This document shows, in pieces, positions 1 to 8,501 of a stretch of 52,464 nt of DNA (position 1 is its first letter; every line of letters begins with the position of its first letter). Both the position numbers and the translations under genes were made by a program. The notes beneath the pieces were generated by a model, which saw only the letters and a list, made by a program, of their open reading frames with translations, was not told the origin of the DNA and did not search any database. The DNA is from Thermoanaerobaculia bacterium. GTDB lineage: Bacteria > Acidobacteriota > Thermoanaerobaculia > Gp7-AA8. The stretch is taken from assembly GCA_017883205.1 (NCBI GenBank), contig JADGNZ010000043.1, forward strand, positions 1 to 52,464. The letters are read 5' to 3'.

Positions 1-99
1 AGCACGGGTGTCGTTCTCGTACAACCCTCTCACGCGTCGTAACTCTTTGAACCTTTGACTCTCTCTATCCCCGTGTCAGACTGTTTTGGACAGCAGTGT

Positions 100-351
100 C
101 CCGGAGCAGAACTTTTCCCTCCTGGAGCAAAACTTTTTGATCCCGGAGCAATACTTTTTCCTCCCGGAGCAAAACTCTTTGGTCCCGGAGCAGAACTTTT
201 TCCTCCTGGAGCAATACTTTTTCATCCCGGAGCAAGACTTTTTCATCCCGGAGCAATACTTTTTCATCCCGGAGCAAAACTTTTTCCTCTTGGAGCAAAA
301 CTCTTCAGAGCAGGAGCAGAACTTTCTCTCCGAGGAGCAGAATCTTTCGCG
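100..351. repeat. 21-bp tandem repeat array, 12 units
   Basis: Twelve units with an exact 21-bp period: the GGAGC core recurs at 103, 124, 145 and so on to 334. Each unit carries GGAGCA, then A/T-rich DNA with a T4-T5 tract, then CCTCC or CATCC. Because 21 is a multiple of three, several frames stay open on both strands and read as seven-residue repeats, for example a 109-aa frame at 55-384. I treat that openness as a by-product. The T-tracts recur every two helical turns, so the DNA may be curved. I see no gene in 1-99 or 352-471. Confidence 0.9.
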
Positions 352-471
352 CGCCGGCTGAGATCTATCATCGAGGCCGGGTGACATCACGCCGCCGCCG
401 GCTGCCCTCAAGCCGCTTGACGGGATGGCTGGCTCACGCGGAGCGCGGTTGATCGCGTTCGCGATTACGCT

Positions 472-1023
472 TCAGTGAATCGCCAAGTCGCGCAACACCG
501 TCTGCGCGCGATCGGTCACGAGCTCCGGATGCTCGCGCCGGAAACCCTCGGTGAGGTTGCAATTCCAGCAGACTGCATTGTGCGTCGCGAGAATCGCCGG
601 GACGTCTTCCGCAGCAATCCCCTCCCACTCCTTCAGCGATCCGTCGGATGCTCGCAGCGCAGGAATCGCTTCATGCCATTCGATCATGCCGATCGCGCGA
701 TGACAGAAGACACATTGCTGGTCGCCGTACCACGCCGCGACGATGTTCCGAACCAGAGTTGCGTCAGGCGACGCTTCGATCTGCGCCAGACAACCCTGCG
801 GACAATCGTGCCGCTCGGGCCAGCGGGAGCAGCTTTGCAAACGAAGATTCGCGTCGCCCGGAGTGCGCGCGGCCAGCCAGGCATTGAGCGCAACGCCCGC
901 CGGCTGCTGCGTCTCAGGACAGATGATGACGCGCTGTCCGCGATAGGTCATGAATCGCCAGACAAGAAGACCCGACAGAACTGCGGCGGCGACGACGAGA
1001 AGGGCAATGGCAGCGATGCTCAT
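472..1023 (-). CDS. membrane-anchored cysteine-rich protein with a CxxCH motif
   Basis: 183 residues. An N-terminal hydrophobic helix (about residues 3-24) should anchor it in the inner membrane, with the rest probably periplasmic. Eight cysteines lie in the soluble part: C35, C65, C74, C78, C104, C107, C152 and C155. C104-C107-H108 forms a CxxCH motif of the type that binds c-type haem, and C152/C155 form a second CxxC. A zinc or redox role is equally possible, because the other pairs look like zinc-ribbon knuckles. The nearest same-strand gene is the secreted protein at 1103-1996, 79 bp upstream. An opposite-strand frame covering the same DNA lacks such motifs and was discarded. I do not recognise the family. 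Confidence 0.72.
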   Translation of the reverse strand: MSIAAIALLVVAAAVLSGLLVWRFMTYRGQRVIICPETQQPAGVALNAWLAARTPGDANLRLQSCSRWPERHDCPQGCLAQIEASPDATLVRNIVAAWYGDQQCVFCHRAIGMIEWHEAIPALRASDGSLKEWEGIAAEDVPAILATHNAVCWNCNLTEGFRREHPELVTDRAQTVLRDLAIH

Positions 1024-1102
1024 GAAGTAACGGTGACCCTGCCGTTACTGTGATGCTGCGATAGCAATCACACAGGCGTGTGACGCGGGGACGAACGCGG
1101 AC

Positions 1103-1996
1103 CTAACAGCCCGATCCGCCACCGCGGTAAACACTCTTCCATTTGTTGCCGGCGCGCTTCAGGATCTCGTATTCGTACCCCTCGTAGCCGTGCACTCGGA
1201 TGACGACCTCGTCAGTGCCATCCTCATCGAGATCAATCGTGTCGACGACATTCTTTTCTTCTGCGGAGTCGCCCAAGTAGGTGAAGTACCAGACGTGTTC
1301 GGCGCGGAATCCGCCAGACTCATCGCCCATCGCAATCAGAAAGAGGTTGTACGTCCGCCTCTGGTCTTTGCCGTCGTTGACCGAGAAGTCGCCGATCAGG
1401 TCGCGGTGACCGTCGTGATCCAGATCGGTTGAGATTCCGGCTCCGCCTTCCATCTTCGCGAGCACTGACGCAGAAACGCCTTTGGCCCGTAGCTCATGCT
1501 CGGCAATCTCCCGGAGCGCCTTATCCTCGGCGTCATCGGGAACACGGCGGCCGGGGCTCGACGGCGGCAGATGCATCGAACCGACAGCGAGCACACTGAG
1601 CAGACTCGGATCCCAGTTCGACCGCGATATCACGTCGACACTCGCCGCCAACGACACGCAGCCGAGACTAGTCGGTTTGACCACCTTCACCGTTCCGATC
1701 TCCGCACCGCCGTCGAGCACACGATACGTGCGGCCGGGACGGAAATAGCTCGCCCCGAACTCATCTCTAGCATGGTCCTCGGATTTACCGAGGTCCTCGG
1801 GTGGCCGATCGATGCGCAGTTTCAAGCATCCGGGGCACGGTCCCGGCAATTTCGTGATCATCGCGACCGGCTCGATGGCCAGTTTGTCCGGCGAGAAGTC
1901 TCCCTGCGAGTCGGGCTGAAGCGCGAAGAGAACCTCCGGCTGCGGGCGATGCAGCGCCGTTGCAGCGGCGAAGAGCGTGGCGGCAAGCCAGAGCAT
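1103..1996 (-). CDS. secreted protein with Asp-rich (VCBS/EF-like) calcium-binding loops
   Basis: 297 residues. It starts with a short hydrophobic signal-like segment (residues 1-15). Two DxDxDG-type loops occur at about D191-D198 (DLDHDGHRD) and 255-263 (DLDEDGTDE), each followed by a beta-strand-like hydrophobic run. This is the pattern of FG-GAP/VCBS repeats, which bind calcium in extracellular proteins. A CPGC motif lies at 54-57. The start codon overlaps the stop of hspR by one base (TAATG), so translation is probably coupled and the gene is likely the third member of the dnaK-hspR operon. Why an exported protein sits in a heat-shock operon is not clear, and the function is unknown. Confidence 0.7.
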   Translation of the reverse strand: MLWLAATLFAAATALHRPQPEVLFALQPDSQGDFSPDKLAIEPVAMITKLPGPCPGCLKLRIDRPPEDLGKSEDHARDEFGASYFRPGRTYRVLDGGAEIGTVKVVKPTSLGCVSLAASVDVISRSNWDPSLLSVLAVGSMHLPPSSPGRRVPDDAEDKALREIAEHELRAKGVSASVLAKMEGGAGISTDLDHDGHRDLIGDFSVNDGKDQRRTYNLFLIAMGDESGGFRAEHVWYFTYLGDSAEEKNVVDTIDLDEDGTDEVVIRVHGYEGYEYEILKRAGNKWKSVYRGGGSGC

Positions 1997-2394
1997 TACT
2001 TGATCCTCGTCAATCCCCGCGGAACGGCTTTCACCAGCGCGTTCTCCCGCTCGATGCCGTGACGTTTATCGAGAACGGCCTGGCGGATGACGCGCATCAT
2101 GTCGTCGAAGTGACTGTCGGCGCGGTCGAGCGCTTCGCGTGCGTCCTCGAGGGCGTTCTGCATGTTGAGAATCACTTCGATTCCGGCCAGGTTCACGCCG
2201 AGGTCGCGGGTGAGGGCCAGAATCATCTCCAGCTTGCGAATCTCACTGTCACCGTAGAGCCGTGTGTTGCCTGATGTGCGCGCCGGCTTGATCAGCCCTT
2301 CGCGTTCGTAAAGGCGCAGCGTCTGCGGATGGATGTTGTACCGCTCGGCGATCACCGAGATCATCACGTATCCGTCTGCTCTGCGGCGTGTCAT
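1996..2394 (-). CDS. hspR: MerR-family heat-shock repressor HspR
   Basis: 132 residues. The N-terminal winged helix-turn-helix (about residues 10-75) contains ISVIAERYNIHPQTLRLYER and the Arg-Thr-Ser-Gly-Asn-Thr-Arg-x-Tyr wing. It matches HspR, the MerR-family repressor that binds HAIR elements upstream of dnaK and uses DnaK as co-repressor in actinobacteria and some other phyla. The C-terminal half is a charged helix, as expected for the dimerisation or DnaK-contact region. The gene follows dnaK by 51 bp on the same strand, the usual autoregulated arrangement. The start lies after MTRRRADG; a slightly later start is possible. Confidence 0.88.
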   Translation of the reverse strand: MTRRRADGYVMISVIAERYNIHPQTLRLYEREGLIKPARTSGNTRLYGDSEIRKLEMILALTRDLGVNLAGIEVILNMQNALEDAREALDRADSHFDDMMRVIRQAVLDKRHGIERENALVKAVPRGLTRIK

Positions 2395-2445
2395 GTTGGG
2401 GTTCCAGGAACAAGGAGGGCGGCGTTGCCGCCGCCCTCCGTCAAC

Positions 2446-4377
2446 TTACTTGTTTTCGTCCACGACTTCGGCGTCGATCACATCGTCCGCCTTGGCGTTG
2501 CCTTCCGGAGCTCCGGCCGGCGAACCGCCGGCTGCTCCCGCTCCACCACCAGCGCCGCCCGCTGCATTCGCGCTCGCGTTCTGGTACATCACTTCCGCGA
2601 GTTTGTGCGAAGCCGTCGTCAGCGTCTCGGTTGCCTTCTTGATGTTCTCCGCTCCGCCCTGCTCCATCGCTTTGCGAGCATCGGAAATCGCGCTTTCGAG
2701 GTTGCTCACATCCGAGCCCGAGATCTTGTCGCGGTTCTCGTTGAGCATCTTCTCGACCTGGTAGACGAGCGAGTCGAGCTGATTCTTCGCCTCGATCTCC
2801 TCACGCCGCGCCCTGTCCTCCGCCGCGTGCGACTCGGCGTCGTGCACCAGCTTCTCGACTTCGTCCTTTGACAGACCCGAGGTGCTGGTGATCGTGATCT
2901 TCTGCTCCTTGCCGGTGCCGGTGTCTTTCGCCGAGACCGTCATGATGCCGTTTGCGTCGATTTCGAACTTGACCTCGATCTGCGGCATCCCGCGTGGAGC
3001 CGGCGGCAGCCCGATCAGATGGAACACGCCGAGGAGCTTGTTGTCGCGCGCCATCTCGCGCTCGCCCTGGATCACTTTTATCTCAACCGACGTCTGATTG
3101 TCGGCCGCCGTCGAGAACGTCTCCATTTTGCTGTGAGGAATGGTGGTGTTGCGATCGACGAGCTTCGTCATGACGCCGCCGAGCGTCTCGATGCCGAGCG
3201 AGAGCGGCGTGACATCGAGCAGGACGACATCCTTGAGGCCTGCATCGCCGGCGAGCACACCGCCCTGAACCGCGGCACCGACTGCGACGACTTCATCTGG
3301 ATTCACGCCCTTGTGCGGCTCTTTTCCGAAGAAGTCGGTGACGATCTTCTGAACCATCGGAATACGGGTCGAGCCTCCGACGAGGACGACTTCATCGATC
3401 TTCTTCGGATCGACGCCGGCGTCGGTGAGCGCCTGCTTGAGCGGTCCCATCGTCTTCTGCACGATGTCGCCGATGAGCTGCTCGAACTTGGCGCGCGTGA
3501 GCGACATGTTGAGATGCTTCGGACCAGACTGGTCGGCCGTGATGAACGGGAGATTGAGGTCGGTCGACATGGTCGACGACAGCTCGATCTTCGCTTTCTC
3601 AGCGGCTTCTTTCAGACGCTGCAGAGCCATCTTGTCTTTCGACAGATCGATGCCCTGGTCTTTGCGGAACTCCTCGATGATCCAGTCGATGAGCCGGTGA
3701 TCGATGTTGTCGCCGCCGAGGTGCGTGTCACCATTGGTCGACTTCACTTCGACGACGCCGTCGCCGACTTCGAGGACCGAGATGTCGAACGTGCCGCCGC
3801 CGAAGTCGTACACGGCGATCGTCTCGTTCTTCTTCTTGTCGAGACCGTATGCGAGCGCGGCCGCGGTCGGCTCGTTGACGAGGCGCTCGACTTTGAGGCC
3901 GGCGATCTCGCCCGCGTCCTTCGTCGCCTGACGCTGCGAATCGTTGAAGTAGGCCGGGACGGTGATGACCGCGCGGTCGACCTTCTCGCCGAGGTAGTCC
4001 TCAGCGGCCTGCTTGAGCTTCTGCAGAATCATCGCGGAAATCTCGGGTGGCGAGTAGAGCTTGCCATCTACCTCGACACGCGCGTCGCCGTTCGAGGCAC
4101 GGGTGACCGTGTAGGGGACCATCTTCATCTCTTCATTGACTTCTTCGTACTTCCGCCCCATGAAGCGTTTGATCGAGAAGATGGTGTTCTCAGGATTGGT
4201 AACTGCCTGGCGCTTTGCGACCTGGCCGACGAGTCGCTCGCCGTTTCTGGCAAATCCGACCACCGAGGGGGTGATCCGGCTGCCTTCGGCGTTGACGATG
4301 ACTTTGGGCTCGTTGCCCTCCATGACCGCCACGACGGAGTTGGTCGTGCCGAGGTCGATACCGATAATCTTGGACAT
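2446..4377 (-). CDS. dnaK: molecular chaperone DnaK (Hsp70)
   Basis: 643 residues, the normal DnaK length. The N-terminal ATPase domain starts with [10 protein letters not shown] and contains the [25 protein letters not shown] and [10 protein letters not shown] motifs. The substrate-binding domain includes [11 protein letters not shown]. The C terminus is a Gly/Ala-rich linker ending in an acidic [11 protein letters not shown] tail that recruits co-chaperones. It refolds proteins in the cytoplasm with DnaJ and GrpE, neither of which lies in this window. A strong Shine-Dalgarno (AGAAGGAG, 4386-4393 on the complement) precedes the ATG by 8 bases. HspR is encoded directly downstream, so repression by HspR is likely. 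Confidence 0.98.
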   Translation of the reverse strand: MSKIIGIDLGTTNSVVAVMEGNEPKVIVNAEGSRITPSVVGFARNGERLVGQVAKRQAVTNPENTIFSIKRFMGRKYEEVNEEMKMVPYTVTRASNGDARVEVDGKLYSPPEISAMILQKLKQAAEDYLGEKVDRAVITVPAYFNDSQRQATKDAGEIAGLKVERLVNEPTAAALAYGLDKKKNETIAVYDFGGGTFDISVLEVGDGVVEVKSTNGDTHLGGDNIDHRLIDWIIEEFRKDQGIDLSKDKMALQRLKEAAEKAKIELSSTMSTDLNLPFITADQSGPKHLNMSLTRAKFEQLIGDIVQKTMGPLKQALTDAGVDPKKIDEVVLVGGSTRIPMVQKIVTDFFGKEPHKGVNPDEVVAVGAAVQGGVLAGDAGLKDVVLLDVTPLSLGIETLGGVMTKLVDRNTTIPHSKMETFSTAADNQTSVEIKVIQGEREMARDNKLLGVFHLIGLPPAPRGMPQIEVKFEIDANGIMTVSAKDTGTGKEQKITITSTSGLSKDEVEKLVHDAESHAAEDRARREEIEAKNQLDSLVYQVEKMLNENRDKISGSDVSNLESAISDARKAMEQGGAENIKKATETLTTASHKLAEVMYQNASANAAGGAGGGAGAAGGSPAGAPEGNAKADDVIDAEVVDENK

Positions 4378-4407
4378 ATGTTTTTCTCCTTCTGATACTT
4401 ACCGCAA

Positions 4408-4428
4408 CATGAGTGCGATGCAGTCAGA
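4408..4428 (-). promoter_or_regulatory. possible degenerate HAIR element (HspR operator) upstream of dnaK
   Basis: The HAIR consensus is CTTGAGT-N7-ACTCAAG. Here CATGAGT (one mismatch) is followed by seven bases and AGTCAGA (4 of 7). A second left half-site, CCTGAGTGC, lies at 4446-4454. The position 31 bp before the dnaK start and the hspR gene downstream make an operator plausible, but the match is weak. Confidence 0.33.
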
Positions 4429-4543
4429 TAATCTGGCAACCAAAACCTGAGTGCGCCGGTGTGATATTCCGCAGAATACTGTGCAAGTTTGGTGCGCGGG
4501 AATTGGTCATTCAGCTCATGACCTCTAATGTGGGAACTCATCC

Positions 4544-4768
4544 ATGAGAACCACACTGGACATCGATCACGACGTGCTGCTGGCCGTGAAACAGATCGCT
4601 GAAAAAGAGAAAACGACCGCAGGCAAGGTGTTGTCGGACCTGGCTCGACAGGGTTTGTCGATCAGCCATGAGCTGGTGCGAAACGGCGTTCCGCTGATCC
4701 CGCGACGTCCGAGCGGAAGTCGCCGCATGACCATGGAAATGGTGAACGTGCTGCGCGACGAGGATTAG
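4544..4768 (+). CDS. orphan ribbon-helix-helix antitoxin-like protein
   Basis: 74 residues. The N terminus (RTTLDIDHDVLLAVKQIAEK, then the Thr-Thr-Ala-Gly-Lys-Val-Leu turn) is the ribbon-helix-helix fold typical of VapB antitoxins. The C-terminal half is basic and would normally wrap a PIN-domain toxin. No toxin gene follows: the next 130 bp hold only a hairpin repeat, and the next gene is on the other strand. It is therefore either a solitary regulator or a relic of a lost toxin-antitoxin pair. It is divergent from dnaK. Confidence 0.75.
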   Translation: MRTTLDIDHDVLLAVKQIAEKEKTTAGKVLSDLARQGLSISHELVRNGVPLIPRRPSGSRRMTMEMVNVLRDED

Positions 4769-4821
4769 GGTCTTCCAACTGGCAGCGACAACCCTAGACG
4801 AACTTCGAAGCGCCGCCCGCG

Positions 4822-4871
4822 ATCGAGCCCCTTCTCCCCCCGCGAAAAGCGCGGGGGAGAAGGCGCTCGAT
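4822..4871. repeat. palindromic repeat, CCTTCTCCCCC family
   Basis: A long inverted repeat in which ATCGAGC(C)CCTTCTCCCC pairs with GGGGAGAAGGCGCTCGAT around a GCG-AAAA-GCG tip. Related longer hairpins occur at 20919-21108. It lies between two genes that converge on it, so it could also end transcription from either side. Confidence 0.8.
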
Positions 4872-4901
4872 TGGGGACTCAGAGCTGAGGAATGGCCGGC
4901 A

Positions 4902-5216
4902 CTATGTTTTCGACGTCACAAGCTGGTAGTCGATGAAGTCGACCGGCGCCAGACACTCGGGATAGAGCACCGACGCGAACTGCTTGACCTCAGCCGAATC
5001 GGAATGCGCTTGCTCCGCCGCGGCATCCCGGAAGATGAACTGGTGAACGAAGCGCGTGGGGTGGTCGCGCTCCTGCCAGACGTCGTAGCGCAACGTTCCG
5101 TCCTCATGCTCGCGGACGTACGCGACGAACTGGTGGATCGCAGCCAGGCAGCGATCGAGCGACTCCGGACGAACTTCATAGCGAGCGAGTTGATAAACCT
5201 GCGGTGACTGTGGCAT
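4902..5216 (-). CDS. antibiotic biosynthesis monooxygenase (ABM) domain protein
   Basis: 104 residues, the size of a single ABM/dimeric alpha-beta barrel domain. The pattern of a beta strand (YQLARYEVRP), a helix (ESLDRCLAAIHQFVAYV), then EDGTLRYDVWQERD and FVHQFIFRD fits this family. Its members oxidise quinones or aromatic compounds, or degrade haem, without a prosthetic group. The substrate cannot be read from the sequence. It lies 15 bp downstream of the SGNH hydrolase gene on the same strand and may be cotranscribed with it. Confidence 0.82.
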   Translation of the reverse strand: MPQSPQVYQLARYEVRPESLDRCLAAIHQFVAYVREHEDGTLRYDVWQERDHPTRFVHQFIFRDAAAEQAHSDSAEVKQFASVLYPECLAPVDFIDYQLVTSKT

Positions 5217-5231
5217 CTGACCTCCTCAGCG

Positions 5232-5993
5232 TTAGATGGCGTCGGCAATCCGGCGCGCGATCAGCGAATACCCTTCCTGCCCGGGATGGAACCGGTCCAG
5301 CGAGAGCCGGTCCCGGAACGCGAAAATGTCGGAGGTCTGGACGACGACGACGTTCGGATCGTTCGCGAAGCGCTCCACCAGCAGCGAGTTCCAGCGGTTG
5401 ACGAACGGCGTGAGCATCTTCCCGAACGGTGTGCCGGAGAACGGGTTGTAAAGACCGATCACGAAGATGCGCGCAGTCGGATTCGCGGCTCGAATGAGGC
5501 GCACGCTCTGATCCACGCGATCGAGCACATCGTGCATGACGCTCACCGGATTCGGCGGCGGCGCATTGCGAAAGGTGCTGTCTCCCCAAAGGTCGTTGCC
5601 GCCGATGGAGACGATGATGACGTTCGATTGCGCGAGCAGCGTCTGCACGCTGTGACTGTCGAGCTGCCGGATCAGATCGCGCGTCCGCGCTCCGTTGACC
5701 GCGAGGTTGACGATGTTCTTCGTGCTGATGTTGCGCTTCCGCAACTCGTCGACGAACCGTCCGCCGATGCCCAGACCAGTCTCGTCGCCGGTGCCGCGTC
5801 CGAGCGAATCGCCGACGATGATCGGCGCGATCTGCTTCCGCGGCGCAGCCTCCGTAATCCGCGTCGTCGAAGGCGCCAGTGACACGGATGTGCCGGTGTC
5901 GCCGCGCAGGAATGAGTAGAATCCGGCTCCGAACAAGATCGCCGCAGCCAGCGCGGCGGTGAGTGGCAGATACCACAACAGGAAACGGCGCAT
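5232..5993 (-). CDS. membrane-anchored SGNH/GDSL hydrolase
   Basis: 253 residues from the chosen start. A frame opens 27 codons earlier, but the later ATG begins the basic-plus-hydrophobic signal anchor MRRFLLWYLPLTAALAAAIL and leaves room for the divergent ABC gene. The SGNH blocks are present: GDS with nucleophile S63, GGND at 131-134, and the C-terminal Asp/His pair D233 and H236 in LDRFHP. These enzymes are esterases or lipases, often deacylating lipids or surface polysaccharides. The catalytic part should face the periplasm. Only 37 bp separate its start from the ABC operon start, so the promoters probably overlap. Confidence 0.87.
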   Translation of the reverse strand: MRRFLLWYLPLTAALAAAILFGAGFYSFLRGDTGTSVSLAPSTTRITEAAPRKQIAPIIVGDSLGRGTGDETGLGIGGRFVDELRKRNISTKNIVNLAVNGARTRDLIRQLDSHSVQTLLAQSNVIIVSIGGNDLWGDSTFRNAPPPNPVSVMHDVLDRVDQSVRLIRAANPTARIFVIGLYNPFSGTPFGKMLTPFVNRWNSLLVERFANDPNVVVVQTSDIFAFRDRLSLDRFHPGQEGYSLIARRIADAI

Positions 5994-6030
5994 TGCGTGA
6001 AACGATAACAGCAGTTGGCTGGTCTTTCCG

Positions 6031-6945
6031 ATGACGGAGCTTACCCCCACCCTCACCGCCTCGAATCTGACCAAGACAATCGGTCACAAGACGATCGTCG
6101 ACTCGGTCTCGTTCGAGCTCCAGCAAGGCGAGATCTTCGGCTTCCTCGGCCCGAACGGCGCAGGCAAGACCACGACGATCCGCATGCTGGTCGGCCTCAT
6201 CCGTCCGACCGCGGGCAGCGTGCGGATCTGCGGCTACGACATCCAGCAGAACTTCGAGGACGCCATGCGCTGCGTCGGCTGCATCGTCGAGAACCCCGAC
6301 CTTTATCGCTTCATGACCGGGCGCGAGAACCTCGAGCACTTCGCGCGCATGCTCCGCGTTTCGAACAGCGAGATCGAGCGTGTCGCGGACGCCGTCTCCC
6401 TCGCCCACCGCCTCGAGCAGCGCGTCGGCACCTACTCCCTCGGCATGCGCCAGCGTCTCGGCATCGCCCAGGCGCTCCTCGGCAATCCGAAGCTGCTCAT
6501 CCTCGATGAGCCAGCCAACGGCCTCGATCCCGCCGGCATCCGCGAGATCCGCGAACTGCTGCGGCGCCTCGCCGGCGAACAGCAGATGAGTATCTTCATC
6601 TCCTCGCATCTCCTCGCCGAGATCGAGCTCACCTGCGACCGCGTGGCCATTATTCACAAGGGACGCATCCTCCGCGAAGGCAGCGTGCGCGATCTGATCT
6701 CCAGCCGCCGCGACATGGAGCTCCGCGTCGACGACGTCCCACGGGCGTCCGTGATCGCACGTGAGCGTAACCTCACCTTCCGTACCGACGGCGACCGCAT
6801 CTGGCTGGCGATGGAGGAAGCCGACGCACCGCCGCTCCTCTCCGCGCTCGCCGAGGCCGGCGTCAAAATCTTCCACGCCCAACGACGGGCGCAATCGCTC
6901 GAAGAGATGTTCCTCGAAGCCACCGGCGGCGAGACGGTAGACTGA
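6031..6945 (+). CDS. ABC transporter ATP-binding protein
   Basis: 304 residues. Walker A is GPNGAGKTT (residues 40-48), the signature region is SLGMRQRLGIA, and Walker B is LLILDEP followed by NGLDPAG. An H-loop occurs in ISSHLL. This is the ABC-2 (CcmA/NatA-like) class, with a C-terminal extension of about 80 residues after the nucleotide-binding domain. It powers the permease encoded 12 bp downstream. The substrate is unknown; multidrug, lipid or sodium export are common for this class. It is the first gene of a three-gene operon. Confidence 0.94.
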   Translation: MTELTPTLTASNLTKTIGHKTIVDSVSFELQQGEIFGFLGPNGAGKTTTIRMLVGLIRPTAGSVRICGYDIQQNFEDAMRCVGCIVENPDLYRFMTGRENLEHFARMLRVSNSEIERVADAVSLAHRLEQRVGTYSLGMRQRLGIAQALLGNPKLLILDEPANGLDPAGIREIRELLRRLAGEQQMSIFISSHLLAEIELTCDRVAIIHKGRILREGSVRDLISSRRDMELRVDDVPRASVIARERNLTFRTDGDRIWLAMEEADAPPLLSALAEAGVKIFHAQRRAQSLEEMFLEATGGETVD

Positions 6946-6957
6946 GACGCTGATCCG

Positions 6958-7929
6958 ATGCTCATCCCACTCATTCAGAACGAAACGCTGAAGATCATCC
7001 GCCGCAAGCGCTTCGCGGTGGTGATTGCCATCCTCTTCGTGATTCTGGCGCTCGTCACCTACTCGCAGTACCGGCGGCTGCGCGAGCAGCAGAACCGCAA
7101 CTGGCGCGCCGAGATTCAGCAGCGGGTGGCGAATTTCCAGAACATGATGCGCAGGGGACGGCTCAACGAAAGCTATGCGCGCGGGCTGCGCGCGGAAGCC
7201 GGCCGCCTCCAGTTCTACCTCGATCACGACATCGAGCCGGACAAGCCGACTGGGCCTCTTTTCGTGCGCGGCTTCGCCAACGCCTCGGGCTGGCTGTTGC
7301 CGCTGCTCGTGGCAATGTTTGGTGCCGATATCGTCTCCGCGGAAAACGCAGAAGGCACGGACAAGCTTCTTCTGACGCGCCCGGTGCGCCGTTGGAAGAT
7401 CCTCACCGCCAAACTGCTGACCCTCTTCATGTTCGCGACGCTGACGTTGATCTGCGGCGCGGTCATCGCTTACGCCATCTCCTCGCCCTTCCTCCCCTCG
7501 GGCGGCTGGAACGCACCGACGTTCGTCGGCTTTCAGTTGAGCGGCAACAGCGTCAGCCTCGACTCGGTCCGCCAACTACCGCTCTGGAAAGACACGATGA
7601 TCGCTTATGGACTGCAGTGGTACGCCCTGCTCGCCGTTGCTGCCATCGCGTTGCTGCTGTCGGTTCTCTTCAAGTCGAGCGCTGCAGCAATCGGAACGAT
7701 GCTGGCCTCGCTCATCGGCGGCACCATCCTCACCCGCATCTCTCCCGACTGGACCGCGGGCAAGTACCTCTTCGTCAGCGCGCTTCCGCTCGCCGATTAC
7801 TACACCGGCCAGCCGCCTCCCTACGACGGCATGTCGATGCTCTTCTGCATCAGCCTCCTCGGCGCGTGGGCGATCGTGGCGACGACGATCTCCTACGCGG
7901 TCTTCACACGAAGGGACGTGTTCGGATGA
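6958..7929 (+). CDS. ABC-2 type transporter permease
   Basis: 323 residues. A first transmembrane helix at about 20-38 (VVIAILFVILALVTYSQY) is followed by a charged coiled region of some 70 residues, then about five more hydrophobic segments, for example GWLLPLLVAMFGADIV, LFMFATLTLICGAVIAYAI and WYALLAVAAIALLLSVLF. The motif AENAEGTDKLLLTRPVRRWKI is typical of ABC-2 permeases. It pairs with the ATPase encoded just upstream. Its stop overlaps the next start (ATGA), so the lipoprotein downstream is probably translationally coupled. Confidence 0.92.
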   Translation: MLIPLIQNETLKIIRRKRFAVVIAILFVILALVTYSQYRRLREQQNRNWRAEIQQRVANFQNMMRRGRLNESYARGLRAEAGRLQFYLDHDIEPDKPTGPLFVRGFANASGWLLPLLVAMFGADIVSAENAEGTDKLLLTRPVRRWKILTAKLLTLFMFATLTLICGAVIAYAISSPFLPSGGWNAPTFVGFQLSGNSVSLDSVRQLPLWKDTMIAYGLQWYALLAVAAIALLLSVLFKSSAAAIGTMLASLIGGTILTRISPDWTAGKYLFVSALPLADYYTGQPPPYDGMSMLFCISLLGAWAIVATTISYAVFTRRDVFG

Positions 7930-8492
7930 TGCGCATTCGATTCCACGCAGCGTCGATCCTCGCAATCGCTCTCTTCTGCTTCGCCTGTGGACCCGAGCCC
8001 TCGAAGGTAACCACCGACGACAGGATGCCCATCGCCGTCGAATATGTCCGCGGCGCGACGATGACAATCCACACGAAGCCGGCCGACGACGCGCCCGTCA
8101 TCAGCACCTACCAACGCGGCGAATCCGTCTCGGTGCTGGCGCGCAAAGGCGAGTGGGCCGAGGTGCGCACAGGTGCAAGCAGCGGATGGGCGCGCATCGC
8201 CGAGATGGCCGACGCCGCCGAGGCGCAGAAAGCGCTCGAGGACAACCCCTGGCCGCACTTCATCCGCACCCCCGCTCCGGTCACCCAGCCCGGCGCACAT
8301 GGGGAACTGGTATTGGAGGCCGAGGTCGACCAGGACGGAATCGTGAGAAGTGTCCGCACGCTCAGCAACACGACCGGCTCGATGGCGCTGGAGCAGCGCA
8401 ACACCGAGGCCCTCCGCCACGCCGAATTCACCCCGGTCGTGCTGAAGGGCAAACGCAAAGCGTTCGTGTACGAGCATCGCGTGCATTACTGA
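7926..8492 (+). CDS. lipoprotein with SH3-like and TonB-C-like domains
   Basis: 188 residues. The start chosen overlaps the permease stop as ATGA; the frame stays open far upstream, but that part is a shadow of the permease. The signal sequence ends in a lipobox-like FCFAC with C21 as the lipidation site. Residues about 40-95 resemble a bacterial SH3 domain (VEYVRGATMTIHTKPADDAP, then GESVSVLARKGEWAEVRT). Residues about 120-188 resemble the TonB C-terminal fold (LEAEVDQDGIVRSVRTLS, ALRHAEFTPVVLKGK). No transmembrane TonB helix or proline linker is present, so energy transduction is unlikely. It may be a periplasmic accessory of the ABC exporter. Confidence 0.78.
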   Translation: MMRIRFHAASILAIALFCFACGPEPSKVTTDDRMPIAVEYVRGATMTIHTKPADDAPVISTYQRGESVSVLARKGEWAEVRTGASSGWARIAEMADAAEAQKALEDNPWPHFIRTPAPVTQPGAHGELVLEAEVDQDGIVRSVRTLSNTTGSMALEQRNTEALRHAEFTPVVLKGKRKAFVYEHRVHY

Positions 8493-8501
8493 CGTTATCG
8501 C

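Noticed and set aside
100-351. CRISPR-like array
   Set aside because: Units are contiguous with no spacers of unique sequence, and no cas genes are present. The array at 18910-19075 was rejected for the same reason.
55-384. 109-codon frame through the first 21-bp array
   Set aside because: All multiples of 21 keep frames open, and both strands offer equally good repeats. No start signal or non-repetitive domain supports a gene.
3019-4395. Long open frame (458 codons) opposite dnaK
   Set aside because: dnaK is unmistakable on the other strand; the frame reflects high third-position GC and its sequence is Arg/Asp/Val-rich without motifs.
4769-4901. Missing toxin gene for the RHH protein
   Set aside because: Both strands of the gap were inspected; it holds only a hairpin repeat and no PIN or RelE-like frame.
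5176-7575. 799-codon frame opposite the ABC operon
   Set aside because: Antisense to well-supported ABC genes and the SGNH gene, of low-complexity His/Asp/Arg composition.
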